Source: Opitutaceae bacterium (GTDB taxonomy: Bacteria; Verrucomicrobiota; Verrucomicrobiia; Opitutales; Opitutaceae). From it: a stretch of DNA of 42,531 bases. The translations under genes were made by a program, and so were the position numbers. Position 1 is the stretch's first letter. The number at the start of each line of letters is the position of its first letter. Of the stretch, positions 8,445-15,887 are shown piece by piece. Under the pieces are notes generated by a model, which worked only from the letters and a program-made list of their open reading frames with translations, was not told where the DNA came from and did no database searches. The stretch spans positions 1 to 42,531 of the forward strand of contig JABIRI010000225.1 in the NCBI GenBank assembly GCA_018667915.1, given 5' to 3'.

Positions 8445-9285
8445 TGACGGTATGCGTTCTGGATACTTCGCCTTTTTCGTAGTGGGACATCGCTTCGTCC
8501 ATCAGCTCGTTAATCCTAATTTGTCGTTGCGGGAAACTGGGGTGATTTGCGAGCCAACCGTTGGCCGTTGGACCGCCTTTTGAAGCGATGTCCTCTTCCA
8601 TGCGTTGCAGCAAGCGCAAGGATTGGCGAGGGTCATAACCGGCCTTGGCCATATAGATTAACCCGATGTGATCGGCTTCGAGTTCTTTGCCCCGATCAAA
8701 CGCGGACTGGGTAATCGCCGTAACCCCGCCACCGGCAGTCGAACCCACGCTGGGGACATAAATCCCGGTGCCGCCAATCGTGGTGCCAATCCCGATTGAA
8801 GTCGCCGCCCCCAGAGGCTTGAGCATCCAACCCTGCGAATATTTCTCGTGGGTGTGTCGTGCGGCGACGTGAGCGATCTCGTGTGCGATCACGGAGGCCA
8901 GCTGGTCTTCGTTTTCGCAAAAATCAATTAAACCCGAAAACACGCCGACTTTGCCTCCCGGCATGGCGAACGCGTTCATGACCCCCGGAGCGTGAAATAC
9001 CGCAAACTCCCAATCCGCGTGGGGGACATCCCAGAACACGGTTTTCGACAGACGACGGCCGATTTGCTCTACGATCCGGATTTGCGCCGGATTGCGCGAT
9101 GCACGCTGCATCTTCTTAATCGAAGCAAATTCTTCGGCGGCCTTCTTCGAAATGTCCTGATCGTCGACCAGATTGATGGCGTTACGGCCGGTAACGGGAA
9201 CTTCCTGACAACCAACGGAAGCCAACAGAGCAACCCCCACGAGGGTGGGCAGGAAAATGGAGCGTATAGAAAGTCGATTCAACAT
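8437..9285 (-). CDS. M48-family zinc metalloprotease, probable lipoprotein
   Basis: 282 residues from the ATG at 9285; an upstream in-frame extension to 9408 lacks a signal and is unlikely. The N-terminus is a signal sequence ending LLASVGC with Cys26 as a possible lipid site; Ser at -3 makes the lipobox atypical. Zinc ligands are HEIAH at 135-139 and the glutamate in KELEADHIG (Glu203), the M48 pattern of HtpX, LoiP and BepA relatives. A hydrophobic Gly/Thr-rich stretch (157-190) separates them. The tail NHPSFPQRQIRINEL is typical of the family. It probably acts in the periplasm on damaged envelope proteins. It is the first gene of a pair with the TonB-domain gene, overlapping it by 8 bases. 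Confidence 0.92.
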   Translation of the reverse strand: MLNRLSIRSIFLPTLVGVALLASVGCQEVPVTGRNAINLVDDQDISKKAAEEFASIKKMQRASRNPAQIRIVEQIGRRLSKTVFWDVPHADWEFAVFHAPGVMNAFAMPGGKVGVFSGLIDFCENEDQLASVIAHEIAHVAARHTHEKYSQGWMLKPLGAATSIGIGTTIGGTGIYVPSVGSTAGGGVTAITQSAFDRGKELEADHIGLIYMAKAGYDPRQSLRLLQRMEEDIASKGGPTANGWLANHPSFPQRQIRINELMDEAMSHYEKGEVSRTHTVIE

Positions 9286-9543
9286 GGCGAAGGACCAGGA
9301 AAATGGGCGGAAAGGGGGAAGCTCACAGAGACCGGCTAATGCCCAAAAATGTTCCACTCGGATCCATGATAGCAAGTTCGAGGCCCATTTTGCCCCCCGA
9401 CCACCCAACTAAACGCGCTTCACTCGTTGAAATTGCCTCAGAAACAGGCAGTTTTTCGAAAAATTCATTCAGACTGAACAAATCCTGATCCGGGCAGTCC
9501 AAACCCTCCTGCCCTAAAACTTTTCAATTCGCTCGATCCGAAC

Positions 9544-11220
9544 ATGTCAGATAAACAGCCCCCCAAGCATCAGGTCATAGATTGGAACCCCAACGCCTCC
9601 CAAGGTCAGGGTCCCAAAGGAACTACAGGCCGAAACAAAATCTTCGCCACGATCGCGGTCGTTTCCGCCCTCGTAGCCGTCGCTGCCATTGGACTCTCCT
9701 GGCGCGCCGTCCAACAACAAGAGGCGTCCAACGCTCCGGTCATTACCGCCGAAGAGCAGCAGGAACTCGCCTACAAGAGCCGCGGCCGGGCCGAACTCGC
9801 TTTCGAGACCGCATCCCAAGCCATCGGCGCCGCGCGTAGCCTGCCCATCAATCACGAGGGTCTCCTCCAAGAGATTGCCCTGATCGAAAAGGCTTTCCTT
9901 CTCGCTGAGACCCAACTCAAAAACGGCGACTACGCCGAAGCCGGTATCGCCCTCGAAACCGTGATAGCTAACACCGAGGTGTTCACCGAAACCGTCGAGA
10001 TGCAGCAAAACGCCAACAAGCGTTACGACGATCTCTACGCCCGCCTCCGCGCCGCCGAGCGCTACAAGGAGTTCTCCGTCACCTCCTATGATACCGCCTA
10101 CAGCTCCATCGGCGAGGGTCGCCACCTACTTGAAGCCGGTTCATTTCGCGCCGCCTGGCAAGCCTTTGATGAAGCGAGCGATACCCTCGATGACTTTGAG
10201 GCCCGCAAAAAAGAATTCGTGACCGAAAATCTGCGGGCCGGTCAACGCGCCTTGAAGAACGGCGATGGCCAAACCGCCGAACTCGCCTTCCAAACCGCCC
10301 TCAAATACGACTCCGCCAACGAAGCCGGCCTCCGCGGTCTCGATCGCACAGCCAACGCCGCGGAAGTGTTTGAGCTCCTCACCACCGCCAAGATCGCGGA
10401 AAAAAACGAGGACTTCGAACGCGCCATCGCCGACTACGACCGCGCCTTCGAACTCGATGAATTCTCCACCGTCGCTCAACAAGGCGCCGCCCGCGCCCGC
10501 TCCGACCAAAAGGAATCCCAGTTCAACGGATTCGTCGCCGCCGCTGAGGCGGCCGCCGAAGAAGAAGATTGGACGAATGTCATTTCCAACTACGAGCAAG
10601 CACTCGAAGTTGATCCCAAACGCGACGACATCGAAGACTCCCTCGACCTAGCGCACGAGGAACACCATGCCGCCATGGTCCATGACACGCTGAGCGAAGC
10701 CTACGATCTCGAACGTGAATACGAGTGGGACAAGGCCCGCGTCGCCTACGAGGAGCTGCTCGACCTCGAGCCCGACTACGAAGATGCCATCGAAGGTTTG
10801 ATCCGGGTGGGTCGCACCGTGCGGGCACTTCTGGAGTATGAAAAACTCCTCGAGCTTTCCGAACAGCACCTGCTCGCAGCCGACTATCAGTCCGCCATCC
10901 GCCGCTTCAACGAAGCGATGCAAACCAAGCCCAGCTACCTCGAAATCACCCCCGAGGCCGCAGAGATGCGTCGCCTGCTGGAGGTCAACAGCAAGCCGAT
11001 CGACATCACGTTCGTTTCCGACACCAAAACCTGGGTGAGCATCACCAATTTCCGTATGCTCGGAAAAATTAAGCAGGAGATGGTTTCACTGCCACCGGGC
11101 GACTACGAAGTCATTGGCCGTCGTAAAAACTATCAGGATGTGATGCTATTGCTCAAAGTGCGTCCGCAGATGTCTACCCATCTCGTATCGGTCATCTGCA
11201 AGACTCGCGCCGATTCCTAA
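9544..11220 (+). CDS. Membrane-anchored TPR protein with C-terminal PEGA-like domain
   Basis: 558 residues. A 30-residue cytoplasmic N-terminus is followed by one TM helix (about 32-53). A long acidic helical region follows, with several TPR-like units (for example LKNGDYAEAGIALE, AEKNEDFERAIADYDRAFELDE, DWTNVISNYEQALEVDPK, EWDKARVAYEELLDLEPDYEDA). The C-terminal 75 residues (ITFVSDTKTWVSITNFRM to VSVICKT) form a PEGA-like beta domain with PPGDYEVIGRRKNYQDV. Proteins with this layout occur beside MotA/TolQ/ExbB-type genes in other bacteria (from memory). It is the first gene of a three-gene operon, 13 bases before the next start, and points away from the M48 gene across a 258-bp gap. It is probably a periplasmic scaffold. 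Confidence 0.85.
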   Translation: MSDKQPPKHQVIDWNPNASQGQGPKGTTGRNKIFATIAVVSALVAVAAIGLSWRAVQQQEASNAPVITAEEQQELAYKSRGRAELAFETASQAIGAARSLPINHEGLLQEIALIEKAFLLAETQLKNGDYAEAGIALETVIANTEVFTETVEMQQNANKRYDDLYARLRAAERYKEFSVTSYDTAYSSIGEGRHLLEAGSFRAAWQAFDEASDTLDDFEARKKEFVTENLRAGQRALKNGDGQTAELAFQTALKYDSANEAGLRGLDRTANAAEVFELLTTAKIAEKNEDFERAIADYDRAFELDEFSTVAQQGAARARSDQKESQFNGFVAAAEAAAEEEDWTNVISNYEQALEVDPKRDDIEDSLDLAHEEHHAAMVHDTLSEAYDLEREYEWDKARVAYEELLDLEPDYEDAIEGLIRVGRTVRALLEYEKLLELSEQHLLAADYQSAIRRFNEAMQTKPSYLEITPEAAEMRRLLEVNSKPIDITFVSDTKTWVSITNFRMLGKIKQEMVSLPPGDYEVIGRRKNYQDVMLLLKVRPQMSTHLVSVICKTRADS

Positions 11221-11233
11221 ACCGCATTTCACT

Positions 11234-12073
11234 ATGACGACCGCTCGAGCATTCCTGCGACCCTCTGCCGGAGCTTTCCTGTTAGCCCTGAGCGCCACGT
11301 GGGCCGGTGCCCAAGTCGAACTGCCTCCCTTGCAAACCTCGGGATCAAGTCGGAGGACTTTGGAGAAACCTCAGTCCTACGAACCGGCTATTTTGCCCAG
11401 CGCTCGCGTGAATTCACGCAACGCTCGCAGCACCTCCAAGATTCCTGATCCCGGTATCTTTGACGGCACGGACTTCCCCGAGGAAGAACGCCCCGAACAG
11501 GCCCAGATCGCCCAATTTGAAAACCCCGGCGGACAACCCCCGCCTCCCACCAAGGACGAAAAAGGTCCCGGCCAACAAAAAGGCGGCGGCGGCTCCGGTC
11601 CCGGCGGTGATGGCGGGCAACAACCAGGCGGCGGTGGACCTCAACTCGCCGGCGGACCGCAAATTCCCGGACTCCCGCCCATCATGGGTGGCGGTGGTGG
11701 CGCCGGTGGCCAACCCGGCCCCCCTCCCCCCATTCCTGAAGGCGACCAAGGTGACGCCGGCCAACCCGGCGGCGGTGGCGAAGGCGAACCCGGCGAAGAA
11801 GGCCAAGAGGGTCAGGGCGGGGCCGAAGGCGCGCCCGAAGCACCCTCGTCGGAAGGCCAACAGGGCCGCGCCCTCGAAAAACCCTCTGAAATCCAAATCG
11901 GCGACGAGAATGCCAAACTCGCTGAAACCGACCTCCCTCAGACCGATCCCTCGCGCCAGCTCGAGAGTAAACCCGGCGAAGACCGCATGAGTGTAAAAGC
12001 GGCCTCCGGCAACCAATCCTCTAACCGCGGCAAAGGCTCCGAACGCGGCGTGGATATCCCCTCAAACCTCTAA
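11234..12073 (+). CDS. Exported Pro/Gly/Gln-rich low-complexity protein
   Basis: 279 residues with a signal peptide (cleavage near TWAGA, residue 26). The rest is predicted to be disordered. Residues about 95-215 are dominated by Gly, Pro, Gln and Glu (runs such as GGGGGAGGQPGPPPP and GGGGEGEPGEEGQEGQGG), followed by an acidic and Ser-rich tail ending SERGVDIPSNL. No fold or catalytic motif is visible. It is the middle gene of an operon, 13 bases after the TPR gene and 6 bases before the Ser/Gln-rich gene, so the three are likely made together. A structural or matrix role is inference. Confidence 0.75.
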   Translation: MTTARAFLRPSAGAFLLALSATWAGAQVELPPLQTSGSSRRTLEKPQSYEPAILPSARVNSRNARSTSKIPDPGIFDGTDFPEEERPEQAQIAQFENPGGQPPPPTKDEKGPGQQKGGGGSGPGGDGGQQPGGGGPQLAGGPQIPGLPPIMGGGGGAGGQPGPPPPIPEGDQGDAGQPGGGGEGEPGEEGQEGQGGAEGAPEAPSSEGQQGRALEKPSEIQIGDENAKLAETDLPQTDPSRQLESKPGEDRMSVKAASGNQSSNRGKGSERGVDIPSNL

Positions 12074-12079
12074 AGCCCC

Positions 12080-13138
12080 ATGACCCGCGCGACCGCTTTC
12101 TTCTCGATCCTGATCCTCGCCACCCCGCTGACCCTTTCGGCCTATACGGTGGTCTTTCCCACCTCCGCCATTGAAGCCGCCTGGGAGCTCAACGCCGAAG
12201 AATTTAAGCAGGAATTCCCCGGCATCGATTTCACCGACCAAGAACTCACCGACGAGGGTTGGTATGTGCGCTATCAGCACGAGAACCTGACCTACTTTTT
12301 TGGCCCGATCGAATCCGAAGGCGAGGCCTACCAACACGAGGGTAAGATGCATGAGCTGCGCAACGACGTCGTAGCCAAACGCCCTGCACTCGGAACCAGC
12401 GAAGTCGATGTGGTGTTCTATTCCTACGATCCACGCATGGGCACCCCCGGGGGACCCGGCGGTTATGGCAACGGCGGCCCCGGCATGGTCGTCGATGGCT
12501 CCGATGAAGGAGACCCTTACGGCCAAGGTGGCCCGAACGATCAAGGCGACGGCACCGGCACCATGAACGGTCCCGGCCAAGGACTCGCTCAACTCGACCC
12601 CATGGGCCAAGGCCAGGGTCAAGGACAAGGCGGCCCACAAATGGGCCAGATGGGTAACCAAGCTGGCGGACAGGGACAACAAGGTCAGCAAATGGGACAA
12701 CAGGGATCACAGTCCGGTGGCCAGGGGCAACAAGGTCAGCAAATGGGCCAGATGGGTTCTCAAGCAGGCTCTCAGGGCCAACAGAGTGGCCAACAAGGGT
12801 CGCAGTCCGGGTCTCAGGGTCAGCAGAGCCAATCGCAAAGCGGCCAACAAGGGTCACAAGGTCAGCAAGGACTCATGAGTCAGCCCCAACTCGCCCAACT
12901 TGGTCAGATGCCCGGGCAACCTGGTCAGCCGGGACAACCTGGTCAGCCCGGTAGCCCAAGCTCATCATCATCCTCTTCGAGCAGCTCCAGCAGCTCGTCC
13001 TCATCTTCCTCCAGTTCGTCATCGAGTAGTTCTTCGAGTTCATCATCGAGCAGCCCCGCTTCGGGCCAACCCTCCCGCCCCAGCTCGAGCCTAGACATCG
13101 CCGAAATCATCCGCCGCCTCTTCGGCCTCGGCGGATAA
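12080..13138 (+). CDS. Exported Gly/Gln-rich protein with poly-serine tract
   Basis: 352 residues with a signal peptide (cleavage near LTLSA, residue 21). A small ordered N-terminal domain (about 22-120) is rich in aromatic and acidic residues (WELNAEEFKQEF, GWYVRYQHENLTYFFG). Residues 125-290 are built from imperfect Gly-Gln-Ser-Met repeats (GQQGQQMGQ types) and a GQPGQPGQP stretch. Then 32 serines occur in a row, followed by a short conserved-looking end LDIAEIIRRLFGLGG that may form an amphipathic helix. No known family recognised. It is the third gene of the TPR operon. A surface, adhesive or linker function is inferred from composition only. Confidence 0.75.
   Translation: MTRATAFFSILILATPLTLSAYTVVFPTSAIEAAWELNAEEFKQEFPGIDFTDQELTDEGWYVRYQHENLTYFFGPIESEGEAYQHEGKMHELRNDVVAKRPALGTSEVDVVFYSYDPRMGTPGGPGGYGNGGPGMVVDGSDEGDPYGQGGPNDQGDGTGTMNGPGQGLAQLDPMGQGQGQGQGGPQMGQMGNQAGGQGQQGQQMGQQGSQSGGQGQQGQQMGQMGSQAGSQGQQSGQQGSQSGSQGQQSQSQSGQQGSQGQQGLMSQPQLAQLGQMPGQPGQPGQPGQPGSPSSSSSSSSSSSSSSSSSSSSSSSSSSSSSSSSPASGQPSRPSSSLDIAEIIRRLFGLGG
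12600..12946 (+). repeat. Imperfect in-gene repeats encoding Gly-Gln-rich units
   Basis: Short degenerate tandem units, many beginning ggtcagcaa or ggccaacaa, encode GQQGQQMGQ, GSQSGGQGQQ and later GQPGQPGQP. The units vary at synonymous positions and in length, unlike CRISPR repeats or a fresh microsatellite. They lie wholly inside the third gene of the operon. Confidence 0.7.
12959..13054 (+). repeat. Poly-serine coding tract (32 codons)
   Basis: 96 bases encode 32 uninterrupted serines using all six codons (TCA, TCC, TCT, TCG, AGC, AGT) in a mixed order. The mixed codons argue against recent slippage of one trinucleotide and for selection on the protein sequence. Confidence 0.9.
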
Positions 13139-13178
13139 AGGGGCAGCAGATTGCCGAGAATTCGGCAGGATAAGTTGG

Positions 13179-13214
13179 ATTATTGAACGGCGGGCCTTGC
13201 CGCCGATCAATAAT
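13179..13214. terminator. Long inverted repeat after the TPR operon
   Basis: Two 15-base arms (13179-13193 and 13200-13214) pair with one mismatch around the 6-base loop GCCTTG. The inner part is G/C-rich (CGGCGG/CCGCCG) and the outer part A/T-rich (ATTATTGA/TCAATAAT). A smaller hairpin TGCCGA/TCGGCA lies just upstream at 13152-13167. The structure sits 40 bases after the stop of the poly-Ser gene and 75 bases before the deiminase-like gene. The downstream sequence has only broken T-tracts, so termination or 3'-end protection is likely but not certain. Confidence 0.5.
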
Positions 13215-13288
13215 TTCATCTTTAAATTCAATTCGGTGTAACCGACCGATGTTCCGACGCGTCGAAGGAGGACCAGCGCTTGTAAAAC

Positions 13289-14857
13289 ATGCGAAATAGC
13301 CACCCTCTTCTCCTTTTCTGGACTGCTTGCAGCACCATTCTGATTGCCGTTTTCGCGGGATTCCACTTCGGCCGAAAGTCGATTTTTTCCCAGGACCCTC
13401 CACGGGTGGTCACCGCGGAGTTCGAACAGTCGATCGATTCGATCAGTGCTCCATTCAGTTTTTCAGAACCCATTCCACTGAAACGCTTGGCCACGGAGTG
13501 GGAGCCACAACGGGCCTTGATCCTGTCTATGTCGTTTCCCGACAGCATGGCGTCACCTGATGTTGCCACATTTCAGATTCAGCTGCTGGCCATCGCCCAT
13601 CAATACACCGCAATTCTGGTATTTAGTGAACACGACCACACTCGGGCGCACGCCTACTTTCTGTCGCTGCTCGCGGATCATCCCCAGGCCGATAGTATCG
13701 CGCAAAAGACCCACTTCATCGACAGTCGCAATCTGATGCGCTGGGTTCGAGATTTTGGGCCACTGTTCGGTTACGATCTCAACCGTGAACTCGTCGCAAT
13801 CGACTTCGTTTATCGAAACCTCAATCGTGACCCCCGCCAGTCTAACCTGACGGAGTCGGATTCGTTCCGCCAATTTCTTTCCCAACAAGGCGATGCCATG
13901 CCTACGGACCTCGTGGTCGAACTTCGTCGACGCTATGAGGAGGAAGTGAGCCTCGTGCGCCCTCCTCTTATGATGGATGGAGGTGATTTTGTGTATGATG
14001 GAAACGGAAACGTATTCATCTCCGCCAAGACGCTGGTGCGCAATGGCGGGAACCACCGTAAGCTACAGACCCTCATCGAGGACTATCTCGGAGGATCAAA
14101 ATTACATGTTTTGGAAGCCCTGCCAGGCGCCACCGTCAATCACTTGGACATGATTCTGAAATTCGTCGATTCCGATACCGCACTCATTCCCTCCTACCAG
14201 TCTCCGCCGGTTGAGTCTTTAAACCGCTATCAACTGAATCTCACGAATCGCGTGCAAGAAGTCCTGAAAAACAATGAGACCTATCTGCGCGAAAAACTGC
14301 CCAACGTGCGTTTGATCAAAGTGCCCATGCCGCCCATCATGTTTAAGTCGGCCGACGAGGTATTCGTTGAAGTTCGCACCGAATTTTTCGAGATGATGGC
14401 ACTCGGACTCGAGGTTGTTACCGCTGAAGACCTCGGTCGTTTATCTGCCCGCGGACGAGCGAACCTCGAGATACAAATGAGAGAAGTTCTTCAAAAAGAG
14501 ATTGGGCGCGCCGACTTCGATTCCCTCAACGGTTTCGACTCCGTGCTTAGACACTATCAGCATATGCCATTGAGCAAATATCTCGACCTACACTCCGAGC
14601 CCGTCACCCGCTACCGGTCCTATATAAATAGTGTATTCTTACGCAATCCGGCGGGAGACCACGGATTCGTAATTCCGCGATTCACATCAAATCAACCAAC
14701 CGAAGCGGCCCAACTGAAGGACTGGGAAAATCAAGTGCAAGCGGCCTATAAGGTGGCTTGGCCCAAAGCTCAAATCCACTGGATAAACTGTGACAGCTTG
14801 GTTCCCGATATGGGTTTCGTGCACTGCATGACCATGACCGTGCCGGCCGGCCCTTAG
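13289..14857 (+). CDS. Exported agmatine deiminase / peptidylarginine deiminase (PPAD)-like protein
   Basis: 522 residues with an N-terminal signal anchor (about 7-27). The catalytic pattern of the PPAD/agmatine deiminase family is present: EWEPQ at 70-74, RDFGP at 154-158, DGGD at 230-233, the His-x-Asp pair at 285/287 (NHLDMILKF), an Asn in YINSVF (447) and the nucleophilic Cys513 in GFVHCMTMTVP. Members convert a guanidino group to a ureido group, releasing ammonia. The enzyme is longer than bacterial agmatine deiminases (about 350-370 aa), with an insertion around 350-430, and it is exported, which fits protein or peptide substrates better than cytoplasmic agmatine. An in-frame TAA sits two codons before the ATG, fixing the start; AAGGAGGA lies about 18 bases upstream, farther than normal. 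It converges with the vWA genes. Confidence 0.8.
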   Translation: MRNSHPLLLFWTACSTILIAVFAGFHFGRKSIFSQDPPRVVTAEFEQSIDSISAPFSFSEPIPLKRLATEWEPQRALILSMSFPDSMASPDVATFQIQLLAIAHQYTAILVFSEHDHTRAHAYFLSLLADHPQADSIAQKTHFIDSRNLMRWVRDFGPLFGYDLNRELVAIDFVYRNLNRDPRQSNLTESDSFRQFLSQQGDAMPTDLVVELRRRYEEEVSLVRPPLMMDGGDFVYDGNGNVFISAKTLVRNGGNHRKLQTLIEDYLGGSKLHVLEALPGATVNHLDMILKFVDSDTALIPSYQSPPVESLNRYQLNLTNRVQEVLKNNETYLREKLPNVRLIKVPMPPIMFKSADEVFVEVRTEFFEMMALGLEVVTAEDLGRLSARGRANLEIQMREVLQKEIGRADFDSLNGFDSVLRHYQHMPLSKYLDLHSEPVTRYRSYINSVFLRNPAGDHGFVIPRFTSNQPTEAAQLKDWENQVQAAYKVAWPKAQIHWINCDSLVPDMGFVHCMTMTVPAGP

Positions 14858-14879
14858 AAGGGTCCGCATTGCCTATTTC

Positions 14880-15887
14880 CTAGTTCGTGCGCACGGCGAT
14901 GAAGGCGCCGTCGTGCTTGTAAGCAACCTCACGCATGAGGTTCGCAAACTTCATGCCGGTGTGCGCTCCCATGAGCGGGTAGCGCAAGACCGTCGGAAAT
15001 CCGACCGCGTTGATCGAAACGTGCCGCGATCCGTCTTCTTTGCGCGGATTGATCGTTTCGAGTCGGGCGATAACCGGCTCCGCCTGGCCGGTAAATTCAT
15101 CACCGAAGACAAACACCGCCATATCCATTTCCGGGTTATCGGGCTGATACAGCGATCGGATGGCCCGGAAGATTCCCGGCACTGGGTTCGAATTACTAAA
15201 GGTGGGATAGTTCGCCAATGCCCGCATCGCGCCGAGGCGCGTTTCCGGCTTGTCATCGAGCCAGATTCCGGGAGTGCCGCGGAGCATGAAGCGGCCGTCG
15301 GCATCGAGGAACTGCACGCCTTTGATTTCCGGGTAACTATCTAAAACGTTTTGGATCTTCTCCATCGCCATCGAATTAAGTTGGTCGGTCGCGGTGTCGC
15401 GCATCGATCCCGAGGTATCAAAAACAAAGGCGATGTAGTTGCTCGCGATGGGCAGGCCCACCGGCAGGTTGATGTCGGGCAGCGGCATCTCCACATCGAG
15501 TTCCGTCTGCATGGAGGCGATCTGGTCTTTTTCGTCCTCCATCTCTACCATCATCTTGTCCTGTCCGGCTTGCAGCTGGGCGATTTGCAGGCTCAAGGTG
15601 TCCATCATCGAACGGAGCCGTTGGGAACGGGTCTGAGCTTGGTTGACCGAGTCCTTTGCTTCGAGCGCGCGCCGGGCAACTTCGGTTTCGCGGGCGTCGA
15701 GTTGTTCCATTTTGGAGAGCCGACGCTGGGCCACCTCCTGCAATTGATCCCGCAGCGTTTGGATCATATTGTTGGCCGAACCCATCGTAATCACGAACAG
15801 CAAAACGATCGCGCCGAATCCGCAACAGATGCAGTCGAGGAAGGACAGGCCGAAGTCGGCGGTCTCTCTTTTGGATCGGGCTCTCAT
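14880..15887 (-). CDS. ExbD-like TM/coiled-coil protein with C-terminal vWA domain (canonical MIDAS)
   Basis: 335 residues. A short basic N-terminus leads into a TM helix carrying SFLDCICCGFG (15-25), with Asp18 where ExbD/TolR/MotB proteins have their essential membrane Asp, and three Cys at 19, 21 and 22. Residues about 40-130 form a coiled coil. The C-terminal half is a vWA-type domain with an intact MIDAS start DTSGS at 157-161 and later FVFGDEFTG. The topology predicts a cytoplasmic N-terminus and a periplasmic vWA domain. It overlaps the upstream paralogue by ATGA (15884-15887), so the two are translationally coupled. It is the last gene of the reverse operon with the ExbB-like and Hsp70-like genes. 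Confidence 0.85.
   Translation of the reverse strand: MRARSKRETADFGLSFLDCICCGFGAIVLLFVITMGSANNMIQTLRDQLQEVAQRRLSKMEQLDARETEVARRALEAKDSVNQAQTRSQRLRSMMDTLSLQIAQLQAGQDKMMVEMEDEKDQIASMQTELDVEMPLPDINLPVGLPIASNYIAFVFDTSGSMRDTATDQLNSMAMEKIQNVLDSYPEIKGVQFLDADGRFMLRGTPGIWLDDKPETRLGAMRALANYPTFSNSNPVPGIFRAIRSLYQPDNPEMDMAVFVFGDEFTGQAEPVIARLETINPRKEDGSRHVSINAVGFPTVLRYPLMGAHTGMKFANLMREVAYKHDGAFIAVRTN

Noticed and set aside
11414-12016. 200-codon antisense open frame opposite the Pro/Gly-rich gene
   Set aside because: Produced by the low-complexity GC-rich sequence; the forward frame has a signal peptide and operon spacing.
12600-12946. Short repeats that might suggest a CRISPR or tandem-repeat array
   Set aside because: They are in-frame codon repeats of irregular length inside a gene with a signal peptide; no constant repeat/spacer pattern exists.
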